Assembly: GCA_028671895.1 (NCBI GenBank)
Contig: CM053799.1
Span: 47,617,455-47,681,454, forward strand
DNA from: Oenanthe sinensis
Lineage: Eukaryota > Streptophyta > Magnoliopsida > Apiales > Apiaceae
Direction of reading: 5' to 3'
DNA length: 64,000 nucleotides
Shown here: positions 48,001 to 60,800 of the stretch, in pieces
Layout of the letters: each line of letters starts with the position of its first letter
Position numbering within the stretch: position 1 is the stretch's first letter
The notes under the pieces: model-generated
What the model was told of the DNA's origin: nothing
Databases searched by the model: none
The model's input: only the letters and a program-made list of their open reading frames with translations
Position numbers and translations under genes: made by a program

Positions 48001-51000
48001 TTGAATCTGATGCTCTCTATCAATGAAGTTTTAAATAATATATAGTTTACATTCAGCAAAGGTGGTATTTCATGTGCTAAAAATATGTTACTTTGGAAAT
48101 ATCAATCAAATTGTATGCGCTGTGGACCATTATGTCTCACCATGACCCATTGCACAGATGTTTTGATTTTTTTTATTAATATTATCAATCGTAACAACTA
48201 CTGCAAAAATTTGTGTCTTGTGTATTTTATTTCAGTTAGGGAGATGTGTAGAAATTGGGATACCAATGCTGTTGTTGGTCATTGGAGTGTCACAGGTAAG
48301 TGGTGGTACATTTTGTTATTGCTAAACACCTAACTGGATTAAATGTCTCATTATCAAGCAACTAAAGGTTTCCTTTTACAGTATCTTAAATATTGGAGAC
48401 CTGTGAGAGAGATGCCGATTTTCGAACGTTTTCCTGTATTAGTCTGTGTCACAATCATTTGGATCTATTCAATAATATTAACAGCTAGTGGCGCCTACCA
48501 GGACAGACCCATTATAACTCAATTCAGCTGCCGGACAGATAGAGCGAATCTTATCTCTACTGCCCCTTGGTTTGTATTATGATCTAGTTTGCACCTTCTC
48601 CTTTTTGTACATAATTTATAGTTTTAGTTCAATAAGATTGTTGTTTTTATGCAGGTTTAAGTTTCCATACCCTCTGCAGTGGGGTCCACCTACTTTTTCA
48701 CCTGGACATTCATTTGCAATGATGTCTGCAGTTCTAGTGTCAATGATTGAGGTATTCTGCTGTCTTTAAAACTGTCCCCAAATATTTTCCATTTTCCATT
48801 TTTGTTTCAGGATTCTATACTTGTTAAATTTTACTATATGGGGGGCTTATGTGGACAACTCAGCAAGTGATTTTCGAGTTTGTTCTTCAATTCCAAGTTT
48901 TGGATCCTATACAAAATTTATTCGAAAGAGCTGAATCATCTAAAATGTTATCTATTTTATAATAAAAAAGGAACAAGGGTTTTGGTGGAAACTAATCTTG
49001 ATGCCTAAGGCTGCAAGTCCAACTTTTGGTTATAATTTGTTCAATGTTCTCTACATATTTAATTTTATTAGAACTGAAAGTTTCTTTTTTAAACCTTTAA
49101 CCTATCGCAGTCTACTGGTGCATACAAGGCTGCTTCTCGGCTTGCAATTGCTACTCCACCTCCTGCGTATGTATTAAGCCGGGGAATTGGCTGGCAGGTG
49201 AGCTACTTTTACAAGATTATCACTCTTGTTATCTCTTCAGCAAGTTGAGTTTTCTCCAATTTGATATGAACCAGTGATATTTTGAAATAGATTATTCATG
49301 TAAAGATGTAACTCCTTCTGCTACTTCCATGTGCAGTGCATAATTTTAACTGGTGTCATTCTAAATAGGAGAAGCCATGTTACTGATATTACTATTCTTC
49401 TCTCATTATTATTCATTATTCTGTTTAATTAATATCAAAATATTATTATGGATAATGGAAGTTGAGGGGACAAAATTACCAAGCATCTAAACCATTCTTA
49501 GTAATGTAGTTAGGAATAAAGGAAAATTGAACTTAGTTTTGAATTTGTAAATTGTGACAGAAAAGTGTGCAAGCGCACTTGATTTACATTTGAAACATCT
49601 TTTATTCTTTTTCAAAGCTCTGATATTTAACATAATAGTTGGAATGTCAAGAACATTTCTCCGTTTTTTCTGAGCACTCAATTCTTAAGTTTAAGGTGAA
49701 GTTCTTGATAAAAATGTCAACAATAAATTTCAAATTATGCATGGTGTAGAAGCATTAATTCTTTGCGTGATATCCTAAATCCTTAAAAGCTAACTCTAAG
49801 CAATCTAAGAGCTCATTTTATCAATGTGACATATTAGTGATTTAACCTAGATCTGCTTATGTAATAGAGAATCATAACGACGTATGGATAATGTTTTGCT
49901 GTGAATTTTATGCTGTGTGTCTTGGGGATAAGCTGAACAGGTTCTCCTTAATTATTTTGGGTTTTGTCAGGGAATAGGTGTTTTACTTGATGGTCTTTAT
50001 GGAACAAGCATAGGTTCTTCAGTATCTGTGTAAGAACTATTTATTTCTTTGGGTGGTCCAACTGGTTCTGCATGCAGATATGTTCTCTTTCCTCCAACAA
50101 ATATATAGTACTTGACAGACAACTTGCTAATGTTGTCCAGGGAAAACATCGGGCTCCTAGGTCTAACTCGAGTCGGAAGTCGCAGAGTTGTTCAGATAGC
50201 TGCAGGCTTCATGATATTCTTCTCCATCTTAGGTTAGTTATTTCTGATTTGGACAAACACCAGAAGTCGTGGTACTAATGATCTACAATCACTACTAATT
50301 CATGTGCTTTATCATCGCCATCTTATATATTTTTCAATATTATGATCTTATCAAGTTTTTTTCTTAATTTAATTGGTGATGTTTCGATTTGCAGGGAAAT
50401 TCGGAGCTGTTTTTGCATCTATACCTTTTCCTATATATGCTGCGTTATATTGTGTTCTCTTTGGTCTCGTAGGTATGACACTTATAAGTAACTAACAAAA
50501 CTCTGTTAATGATTTGATTCATGTTATGATGCTTCCATTTTCTTATGCAGGCTCAGTTGGTTTATCATTTCTACAGTTCACCAACATGAACTCTATGAGA
50601 AATCTATTTATAACTGGGTTGTCCCTGTTCCTTGGAATATCTATTCCTCAATTTTTTAATGAGTACTCAACTCTTCGCCATGGACTTGTTCGCACTAATG
50701 CTGGCTGGGTAAATATCATCTTCATGAATTCTAAGATATTATTGATCTTAGTTGCATGTAATATAAACCTGAAAACCATCCATTTTTCTAGTAAATCTAT
50801 AGCATCAGCAAGACTTATCTACATTTATGTTTACATGCATAACATAGAAATATGCTATCTTCTAAAAGCTTAAAAGTTAGCCAAGGGGCACGTCTTTTTG
50901 TCCAATCAGATTTTGTAGAAACTTTACAATTATATCTTCAGGCATCAATGCTCTGGTCTGATAAAAAGGTATATATTACTGTGAGTCTGTGACTAAAAAA

Positions 51001-51495
51001 AAAGATCATTGTAGTTAAGTGCACCAAAACTCATATCAGATAAAGATTTCAAAAGCTCAAGTTCACACTTCACAGTGATTGCCATTGTAGTAATAGGTAC
51101 ACACGTGGAAGAATATCATGGGGGACTTTATTGGAATTTTTTATTATTATATAAGGGAAGCATCAATGCATCATATTACCTCATAAAGACCAGATTAAAG
51201 TCTTTTATTCCCCCTTTTTTCTTTCCTTCCTTTCCTATTAGCAGATGGATTATTCTCAACTTTATAAATCTTCTTTTTGCAGTTCAATGCATTCTTGAAC
51301 ACAGTATTTTCATCACCACCGACAGTGGCGCTAATTATTGCAGTATTTCTTGACAACACACTGGAGGTAGAGAAGTCAAAGAAAGACCGGGGAATGCCTT
51401 GGTGGGCAAAATTCAGAACCTTTAGAGGCGATAACCGAAACGAGGAGTTCTACACTTTGCCTTTTAATCTCAACAGATTCTTCCCACCTACATAG
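45004..51495 (+). CDS. NAT: Nucleobase-ascorbate transporter (NAT/NCS2 family)
   Basis: Fourteen exons: 45004-45079, 46550-46647, 47019-47195, 47498-47598, 47678-47753, 48236-48295, 48382-48569, 48655-48751, 49111-49197, 49971-50029, 50141-50232, 50395-50472, 50551-50708, 51283-51495. All junctions are GT-AG and in frame; 519 aa, the usual plant NAT size. Closest in my recall to Arabidopsis NAT1/NAT3 (start MADITHLPMEQLQDLEYCID, end NEEFYTLPFNLNRFFPPT). Family role: a membrane carrier for uracil/purine bases driven by a proton gradient; the exact substrate is not readable here. Seen: about 12 hydrophobic segments, the QNY motif in AFQNYILVLG (TM1), ATPPPAYVLSRGIGWQ, and the NAT signature ENIGLLGLTR at 341-350. 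Intact. The exon 1/2 junction splits a Pro codon, giving NPPWPETI. Confidence 0.95.
45135..45153. repeat. (GT)n microsatellite in NAT intron 1
   Basis: About nine GT units shortly after the donor site of exon 1. Confidence 0.85.
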
Positions 51496-52275
51496 TGAAG
51501 GATGATCATCAGTACTAAAATTAAGCTAACTCTTTTTTTGCTTACAGTCCTAGTTCTCTCAAGTCGATATGATTTTTTTTGTGTTCCCGGGAATTGCATC
51601 TCCAAGGTCTTGCCAGGAAAAACTAGGCAGAGGATGATCATAGTTCTTTCTAGGAAAACTAAGCAGATGCTGATCATATCTATTTTAGCATCAACCCATT
51701 TTTTGTGGGCCATAATTAATTAGGTCCCAGGTAGTATATTAGGACTAATGATCAATGCTTTGTAGGTGCTGAATTTTAATGAAATAAGAGAAGAAATTTG
51801 AGTTCTTGACTAGATATTGCTTGATGTTAAAGAAGTGTGTACTTCAATGGGAATATTGCACATGAGGGAGTTAATAAAAAGATACTTTCATGTGAATTAT
51901 ATTCAGCTTGAAGAGACCTTTTCTAGCTTCTTGGGTTGGAAGCATAGTATATCTATGGATAATTGTCCTTTGCACTTGGATGCCACAAAATAGAACTTCA
52001 TCAAAGCAATATCACAATTCCCACCTGGCACCTGGATCACTGCCTGAAACTTCCGAAATTCCGAATTCTCAATTTATTTTATAAATTTGAAAATTTTGGT
52101 TCGAATTCAAATTTTATATTTCAGGTGTATGTACTTTTATATTTTAAATAATTTTGAAAAATAAGATTATGTATTCATTTTAAAAGTAATAAGCAATCTA
52201 TCTGTTATATAATAATGCAATATTGTAATTTTAGGGAGCGATTTTATTTAATGTACTAGTATTATTATATTTTTA
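51496..52275. other. NAT 3' UTR and downstream flank
   Basis: 3' UTR followed by AT-rich DNA with no gene. The repeated word ATGATCAT with AACTA/GCAGA around it (51502-51690) is local and unremarkable. Confidence 0.45.
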
Positions 52276-53569
52276 CTAGCTTATAACCGGTGCTTTGCAC
52301 GGGCTATATTAATAAATCATATATTAATTACTTTATATGATTATTGAATTTAATTTAATAATTTATTTTATTATTAAATTTTATTATTTTATTGATATAT
52401 TATTATGATATATTAATTTTTTATTTTAATATTCATGATATATGATTAATATGTTGTAATTTTAAATAAATTAAAAAGCGGTGATAAAATTGAGTTGAAT
52501 GTTAATACAACTATGTTAGATAAAACTTATATTCTAATATTATTCCTAAAATAGAAATTATATTTTATAATTTAAATATAGAATAATATTACCCGTGAAA
52601 AGTTGTATAAAAGAAGATTATATTGTTGATAGAATTGTATGTATAATATATATAGTATACATAAAATATTTTATATAATTTAAATATTTAAGTTAATGTG
52701 GTAATTTATTTATTTTATTATTAAGAAGGAGGATTGTAACTTTATTCTTAATAACAAAAATATATGCTATAATTTAAATATAATATAATATTACGTGTGG
52801 GCATTTGTATAAAAAGAGTATTACAGTTGTATGTATAATATATAGTATAAAATAATTATTTTATATGATTTAAATATTTAATTTAACATGATAATTTATT
52901 TCATTTTATTATTTAGAAAGAGAACTCCACAACCCAAGATCTATGACCATATTATGTTACCATTATTACAGGGGTATGGGGTTCGAGACTGATGATAAAA
53001 TTGTATGTATAATATATTTGCTCTAAATAGAGTTGTATGTATAATATAAATGTTTGATAAATTATATTCTAATTAAAATTGTATTAAAAAAATGTGTTTG
53101 AAGTTGAGTAGGAGAATCATAGTATATATTATTTTAATTATAAAATTATAATTTCAAATAAATTAAAGTATTTGAAAGATGATGAAATTGAAATATGTTA
53201 ATTAGTAGATTATGAATAGAACTCTATATTTTAATTAAAATTTAATTAAAAGAGTGTATTTAATATAACATAGTAATAAAATTTTATTAATATAAATAAA
53301 ATAATATTATATTTTAATACTCATAAAATTTAATTAATAAGTTATGATTTTAAATAAATTAAATAGACTGAGTAATGGGGAAATTGAAACATGTTAGTAG
53401 ATTGTAAGTACAACTGTATATTTTAATTAAATAAGTGTGTTTGAAATTGAGTATAAGACAGATTGAAATTAAGTAGGAGACAGACATGTGTATTTAAAGT
53501 TGAGTGAAAGACAAAATGACTAGACCGGACTTACCGACCAAACTTGTAGCTTTAATAATATAATATAGA
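52276..53569 (-). mobile_element. Non-autonomous Helitron-like element
   Basis: On the minus strand it begins TCTATATTATATTATTAAAG (53569 downward), preceded by A, then GCTACAAGTTTGGTCGGTAA, and ends in a hairpin-forming GCACGG-type segment (CCCGTGCAAAGCACCGG), TTATAAG and CTAG (52279-52276), followed by T. Start TC, 3' hairpin about 10 nt before CTAG, and insertion between A and T are Helitron hallmarks. There is no ORF; the interior is extremely AT-rich. A second copy of the 5'-terminal words lies just outside, at about 53580-53615. Confidence 0.65.
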
Positions 53570-54145
53570 TATACATTTGCCTTTATAGTTTTAATAATAT
53601 AGAATAGATATACATTTAACTAGTTTTATCTTTCGGTAAAAAAAAAAGAAAAAAAAGATTCTATTTAATATTTGTATTTCAGAATCTATATAGTTAACAA
53701 AGTTATATATAACTTTACTATAATGAATTTGAGACAAGTATTTTGATTCAGAATGACAATGTATACAGCTTTTGATGCAATTTTCTTAGTAACATGGATT
53801 TTTTTTTAAAAAAATAGTATGGTTATTGAATATATGTTTTCAATCATGAAATTATATCTTTTGAATTCTAAAAATAATATATTTAAATATAATATAAAAT
53901 ATAATTCAATTTTTAAATATTATCCATACCTTACGCCTAGCATTTGAATTATTTATAATGCGAGGATCAATTACCTCCTCGATACACGTAAAGTGAGCTT
54001 GCTGTTTTCTTTTTATGTTGCATTGGAGAGATACCACCTGGAGCAGTCCACCGTGGTGGCCAAGCCCATTTGTTGTTTTACTAGTATACCGTATACATAG
54101 TCATTTGCCCATTAGTATTTTAACGTTAGAATAATAATGAATATG
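53570..54145. other. AT-rich DNA between Helitron-like pieces
   Basis: No gene. The start (to about 53615) repeats the Helitron 5'-end words; the rest is unassigned. Confidence 0.4.
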
Positions 54146-54600
54146 CTAGTTTATAACCCGTGCAAAGCACGAGTGTGATTAATAAATTATATATTAATTA
54201 TTTTATATGATTTAAAAATATAATTTAATTTTTTTTATTATATCGACTATTATAATATAATATATGATAAAAATTATTTATAGATAAAATAATAATATTA
54301 TTTTAATATTCATGAGATTTAATTAATAAATTTTAATATTCATGATTTAATTAATAAGTTGTAATTTCAAGTAGAAGTGAAGTGATATGTGTTATTAGAT
54401 TGTTGTACAAAAAATGACTCACCGATGATAGAGTTATATGTTAAATATATATGTTTTAAAATTAAATTATAATTATATCATAATTGCATAAAAAAAAGTC
54501 GTATAAAAAGAAAACTTACGGATGATAAACAGAGTTGTATAAAAAGAGGACTTACCGGACGGACGACCAACTGACCAAATTTTTTATTTTTCTTTAAATT
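54146..54600 (-). mobile_element. Second Helitron-like 3' end, boundaries partly unclear
   Basis: CTAG at 54146-54149, then TTATAA and a CCCGTGCAAAGCACG hairpin on the plus strand, followed by AATAAATTATATATTAATTA as in the element at 52276. A candidate 5' part with TTACCGGACGGACGACCAAC lies at about 54550-54575, echoing the end of the first element. The 5' limit may instead be further right, and the Athila element at 54968 may have cut it. Confidence 0.5.
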
Positions 54601-54967
54601 TAATTAGGAAATTTTTATTAATAAAAAGAGTTACAAATATATTAGAAATATTTTAATTAAAATTAGATTGTGAGTACAACTATATATTCTAATTAAAAGA
54701 GAAGTTTTTTTTAAATAATATAATATAAAAGTATAGATAATATAGATATAACATAGTGATTAAATTTAATTAATGTTAATAAAATAATATTATTATTTTA
54801 ATATTCATAATATTTAATATTCATAAAATATAATTTAAATATAATATAATATTATTCTATCCGTGATAAGTTGTATAAAATGAGGACTGTCAGGGGTTAG
54901 AGTTGTATATAGGGTGTTGACGTCGGTTTTCTAATTTGAACATACATGTATTGATGGGAACTAGTGA

Positions 54968-56216
54968 TGCGTTTTATTTATAATACCGCAAGTGCACGGT
55001 GTCTGTTATTAGAAGAGACTGGCAAGTACGGGTCGAATCCACAAGGAGACGGGTTCTAAGAAATTTAATCTAATTATTGTGAATTGTTTCCAGAGAAAAA
55101 CGATTATCGAGAATTTTTATTAACTAAAGAATGCAAATTAAATTTATATGAATTCAATTAACTAAAAGTCTAGGGCAATTCAGGTTCACCATGCTTACAC
55201 CAAAATTAGTTATATAAATATAGCAATTCAATGGGTCAAATAACTAGAGCAATTGTTAATCTCTCTCAAGCATTAACGCTCTCAAAAATTCAATGATACT
55301 CTCGCACTCACATTCATTCTGCTAATCGTATGTATGCCTCTAATGAGTAAAATCTCTCTATTCATTACTCTTACTTGCATGAAATAATCTATGATATTGG
55401 CCAATTACACAAATTAAATATTAAAACATATCGATTAGAATTACCCATAACCCATTCAACTACTAATAAAAATAAAACATAGTTGTGGTGCAAACATGGC
55501 TTCCCTTTACGCCCTAGAATGAAACTACTCACTCATGTTAGAAGTAAAAACAATAAAAACTATGAATAAAACCATGTAAAACATATATTAAAATAAGAGA
55601 ATATAAAAGAGTACCTTAAATATATTAATGGAGAACAACTGTATGCTATGGAAGAGAGATGAAGAAAAACCCTAGCTAGAAAGTGAAAGTAAAAATATAA
55701 AGTACCGTATGTATCTATTGTCTCCAGTATATAAAAACTAATTCTCCTAATAAAATCTGATACCTATTTCTAATAATAAAAGTATTTTAATGAATTAAGC
55801 CAAATACAAATAAGCTTCCTTAATTGAATAGGATTCTTTAATTAAAATTCGTAGCTCTGTTTGCTCCTCAGTTTCTGGGCTATTCCAGTTGGATTCTTCT
55901 TGTTGAACCACTTCTAAATTAAAGAGAATTCCATAAGCTTCGTATGGACTGTAAGATCGTCCAATTCTGACTTCTAGAACTCGAGATATGGCCTAAACAG
56001 TGTATGCATCACGTGTTGCCCAATAAATACGATTTTTCTTCTAATTTGACTCCAAATTAGCTCTTTAAGCACAAATCCTTCCAAATATAGGAATTCTATC
56101 TTTTCTGTAATAAAATATTAAAATCTATTAAATAAATATCCAATTAATGCAAAATACAATTAAATATGAGAATAAAAATCCTATAGAATATATATAAAAA
56201 TATATTCTATCAAACA
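54968..56216 (-). repeat. Athila element 2: 3' LTR (left)
   Basis: 1249 bp, from TGCGTTTT to CAAACA on the plus strand. The first 647 bp differ from the right LTR at 10 positions by my count (about 1.5 percent). Confidence 0.92.
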
Positions 56217-56228
56217 TCCCCACACTGA
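56217..56228 (-). promoter_or_regulatory. Polypurine tract, Athila element 2
   Basis: Minus strand CAGTGTGGGGA directly before the LTR start TGTTTGATAG. Confidence 0.7.
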
Positions 56229-56276
56229 ATATTTGCACGTCCTCGGCAAATAAAAGAGCTAAAAATAAAATCATAA

Positions 56277-56722
56277 CTAACTAACTAACACCACTTTTGT
56301 AGATGACACGATTGCATTGAGCATATTAGCCAATTCAGCTTTCGTAATCTCATAATTCTTGTTGGTCAGCCGGAAAGATAACAAACCTTCTCTAGTGATT
56401 GTAAACGAGCTCAGAAATTCACAGGTAAGAGTACCATATGAGGGCTCATCCATCTCGAATAAGTCACTCCAGCCAATATTAACAAGCCTACGAGGCAGTT
56501 CGTCGTCGATATTCAAATTCATAAGACAAAAACCATCAATGTACTTATTTGGAAAAAATGGGCGTTTAGATAGTGCAGCATATAGAGATCTTTGTGTATC
56601 CCCAACTGTTTTGACCGTGGGATACTTTTGAGAAACAACCGTGTCTGGTGTACAACTTTGCTTCCTTTTTTTTTTGTAGGAGGGGAAAAAGCAGATGTAC
56701 GGGCCATTACCGTAGACAACAA
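56277..56722 (-). pseudogene. Third ORF of Athila element 2, N-terminal remnant
   Basis: Two frames, 56722-56519 and 56522-56277, overlapping by 4 nt and in different phases. Together they make a protein-like stretch of about 145 residues: a basic N-terminus (MARTSAFSPPTKKKG), then a region with LVNIGWSDLF, EPSYGTLTCEFLSSF and LLSFRLTNKNYEIT. This is the N-terminal signature of the ATHILA ORF-1/plant-transposon-type family. It ends 60 bp before the purine tract, so most of the usual protein is missing. It occupies the same site as the intact-length ORF of element 1. Confidence 0.7.
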
Positions 56723-57078
56723 ATAAAATTCAATATCTGCTCTTAACGAAGACTGGAGCCAATAGTTTCAGCAGAGAACTTGTGAAGAAAACAAGAGATG
56801 TTGTGCTACTACGTGATATACAGGATTGGTCGTATACAGCTGGCTAACAAATTTTATTTCAAATTCCTTGTTGGGTGTGATGGATGGTGCAGAGACAATT
56901 TTCTTCACGTTGAAGCAGAGGAAGAAGTAGTGCCGCTCGACGTAGGTTAATCAAACATATACATAATATACTCGCGTTGAGGTACTTAACATACATAAGT
57001 ATAAATAATACAACACGTTTTTTTATATATAAAAAATACAAAGCTACATATAATAAATATATAAATACATATATAATA

Positions 57079-57111
<33 letters not shown>

Positions 57112-57834
57112 AATATATTACATATATGGAGAAGAAAAAAAATATAATAATAAAGAATAACAATACTAGTATATAATAATAATAATAATAGAAATAGAAA
57201 TAATATCTAGCTAAAAAGTATATGTACTAGAAGTATAAAGAAAATTAAAACAAATTTAATACATAAATGTTTTTTTAAAACATTTATAAAATACAAAGTA
57301 ACATAAAAAAATTATAAAAAATATTATATATCTACATATATTTTAAAATAAAAATAAGTCAAATAGTAATATATATACATAAATATAATAATAAAATAAT
57401 ATTTAAAACAAAAATATTTTATTAAAATTTTAAATAAATAAGTTATATTATAAATTATAACATAAGTACATATATGTTCATAGTGCATAGTAGTCAACGA
57501 GTATAAAACATGTTGACATGTTTGAGAAACCAAACTTTTGCCAGCGGCCTACCTCCCCGCGGGGTCCAAATCCGCACCGCAGGGATTTGAATATAGCTAC
57601 GAAGACGTGTTAACAGGAGCCAGCTGCACCGCAGGGAGAGAAATGACACCATGGGGAGAGAAAAATTGCTCCGCAAAAGAAAGAAAAAAAAACTTTTTTT
57701 TTCACAGAAAAATCTTTTTTTTTCTACCTGAAACACTTCGCACAAAAATTATCACGGCACCTTGAGGGAGTAAAAATACAGGAAAAAAATACTAACTTTC
57801 TAAAAAAACAAATTTAAAAAAAACAATTTACCTT
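56723..57834 (-). other. Athila element 2 spacer between third ORF and pol
   Basis: Mostly extreme AT-rich DNA with a TA repeat at 57081-57109. A GC-richer part at 57541-57690 holds CCGCGGGG and two copies of GCACCGCAGGGA (57585-57596 and 57627-57638). ORFs here (57324-57533, 57494-57745) are chance. Confidence 0.6.
57081..57109. repeat. (AT)n microsatellite
   Basis: Uninterrupted AT run of about 28 bases inside Athila element 2. Confidence 0.9.
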
Positions 57835-57856
57835 GGGTTGCCTCCCAAGAAGCGCT
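57835..57856 (-). other. Conserved box after integrase, Athila element 2
   Basis: GGGTTGCCTCCCAAGAAGCG, the counterpart of 31101-31122 in element 1. It lies 36 bp past the end of pol. Confidence 0.7.
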
Positions 57857-57891
57857 TTTTTAGAGTCATTAGCTCGATTTCTCACCTTGAT

Positions 57892-60800
57892 TTAAAGCAT
57901 CACAGAGGGGTTGTCGAGACGAATCGCCTCCATTCTCCCAACAAATGCTCCATCCACGTACAATTTCAGACGTTAACCATTGACCTTAGATTTGCTTCCA
58001 TCTTGCCCCATTATCTCAATAGCACCATGAAATTTAACTTCAGTTACAGTGAAAGGTCCAGACCATCTAGATTTTAGCTTCCCTGGAAAGAGTCGAAGTC
58101 TCGAATTAAATAACAGGACCTTGTCACCAACATGAAAATCTCCTCTTTGGATCATTTTATCGTGCATTTTCTTTGTTCTCTCTTTGTAAAGCTTAGAATT
58201 GTCATAAGCATCAAAACGAAGCTCATCTAATTCGTTAAGTTGAAGAAGTCTTGCCTTTCCCGCAGCCTTTAAGTCCATATTAAGCTCCTTTATAGCCCAA
58301 AAAGCACGATGTTCAAATTCAACTGGCAGATGACATGCCTTACCATAGACCAACCTGTACGGAGTAGTTCCAATAGGGGTCTTATAGGCTGTTCGATATG
58401 CCCACAAAGCATCATCTAACTTTAGAGACCAATCTTTTCTAGATTTTGCTACCACTTTCTCTAAGATGCTTTTAATTTGACGATTTGAAACTTCTACTTG
58501 GCCACTTGTTTAAGGATGATAAGCTAGGCCAACCTTCTGTGTAACACCATACTTCTTCAAGAGAGTTTGAAATTGACGTTGGTGAAAATGTGAACCACCA
58601 TCACTTATCACAGTCCTTGGAACACCAAAGCGTGGAAAAATGATCTTCTTGAAGAGCTTCATAACAACATTAGAATCATTGGTTGGTGATGCAATAGCCT
58701 CAACCCACTTGGACATATAGTCAACAGCAACCAAGATGTACTTATTACCACAAGAAGTTGGGAAGGGTCCCATGAAATCAATTCCCCATACGTCAAATAT
58801 TTCAACTTCTAGAATACCGGTTTGTGGCATCTCATGGCGTTTAGAAATGTTACCCGTTCTTTGGCATGCATCACAAGCCAAACAGAAAGCACGAACATCT
58901 TTGAATAAAGAAGTCCAATAAAAACCAGACTGAAGTACCTTTGCAGCAGTTTTAGAAGGACCATGGTGGCCTCCACATGCAAGGGAATGACAATGTCGAA
59001 GAATTTCATTTACTTCAAATTCTGGGATACATCTACGAAAGATATTATCAACACACTTTCGATACAAGAAAGGATCATCCCAAAAGTATTGTTTAGCATC
59101 ATGATAAAACTTCTTTCATTGCTGATAATTTAAATCAGGAGGATGCGATCCACTAACACAGAAATTTACAAAGTCCGCATACCAAGGAGTTGCGGTAGCG
59201 ATAGTAAATCGGTGGTCATCAGGAAAAGAGTCATCAATAGGAGTGTCAGATGTAACATCAGACTTGAACCGCAATCGTGAAAGATGGTCTGCAACCACAT
59301 TTTCAGCACATTTCTTGTCTTTTATTTCTAGATCAAACTCTTGTAGAAGTAGAATCCATCTAATGAGCCTCGGTTTTGCCTCTTTCTTGGCCAAGAGATA
59401 TTTCAGCGCAGAATGATCAGTGTGAACAATGACTTTGGAACCAATGAGGTAAGTACGAAACTTATCCAGAGCATAGACAACAGCGAGAAGTTCCTTCTCA
59501 GTAGTAGCATAATTCACCTGAGCTGCATCCAAGGTTTTACTTGCATAATAGACTGCATGCAACACCTTATCTTTCCTTTGGCCAAGGACTGCTCCAATAG
59601 CATAATCGCTAGCATCACACATAATTTCGAATGGAAGATTCCAATCTGGAGGTTGTATGATTGGTGCACTTATCAAAGATTCCTTTATCCTGTAAAAAGA
59701 TTCTAAACACTCATTAGTAAACTCAAATGTGGCATCCTTAAGCAATAATTGAGTGAGGGGTTTTGCAATTTTTGAAAAATCTTTAATAAAACGTCTATAA
59801 AACCCCGCGTGACCTAAGAAACTCCTAACTCCCTTGACATTGATAGGGGGAGGAAGTTTCTCAATCACCTCAATTTTTGCTTTGTCAACTTGGAAGCCAC
59901 GGTCAGAAATAAGATGACCAAGTACCACGCCTTCGTTGACCATGAAGTGACATTTTTCCCAATTTAAGACCAAATTTATTTCTTCACATCGTTTTAGCAC
60001 TTTTGAAAGATTATGTAAACATATATCAAAATCAGAACCATAAACACTGAAATCATCCATAAATACTTCCATAATAGACTCAATGAAATCAGAAAATATG
60101 GCTGTCATGCAACGCTGAAAAGTAGCAGGGGCATTGCACAATCCAAAGGGTACTCTACGATAAGCAAATGTACCATATGGACAAGTAAATGTTGTTTTCT
60201 CTTGATCTTCTGGGTGAATAGGGATCTGAAAGAACCCTGAATACCCATCCAAGTAACAAAAGAACTTATGTTTTGCAAGTCTTTCAAGCATTTGATCTAT
60301 GAATGGAAGAGGAAAATGATCTTTTTTAGTGGCGGTGTTCAACCTACGATAATCAATACACATCCGCCAGTCTGTGACAACTCTGGTAGGGATTAATTCA
60401 TTTTTGTCATTTTTAACCACCGTTGTCCCTCCTTTCTTAGGAACTACTTGAACTGGGCTTACCCATTTTGAATCAGAAATTGGGTAAATGATACCTGCAT
60501 CAAGTAATTTAAGCACTTCCTTTTTAACTACCTCTTGCATATTAGGGTTCAAGCGACGTTGTCCCTGTATGCAAGGCTTATGATCCTCATCAAGATTTAT
60601 TCTATGCATGCAAAAGTCTGGGCTAATCCCTTTAAGATCATTAATACTGTACCCGATTGCCTTTTTATGCATACGTAACACAGTAAGAAGTTTAGAAATT
60701 TGATGATCATCAAGTGTTGAGCTAACAATCACAGGACAAGACTCATCATCATCAAGAAACACATATTTAAGATTAGATGGTAGAGGTTTTAACTCTGGTT

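Noticed and set aside
57324..57745. Two minus-strand ORFs between pol and third ORF of Athila element 2
   Set aside because: Tyr/Ile/Phe-rich translation of AT repeats; no similarity to known retroelement proteins.
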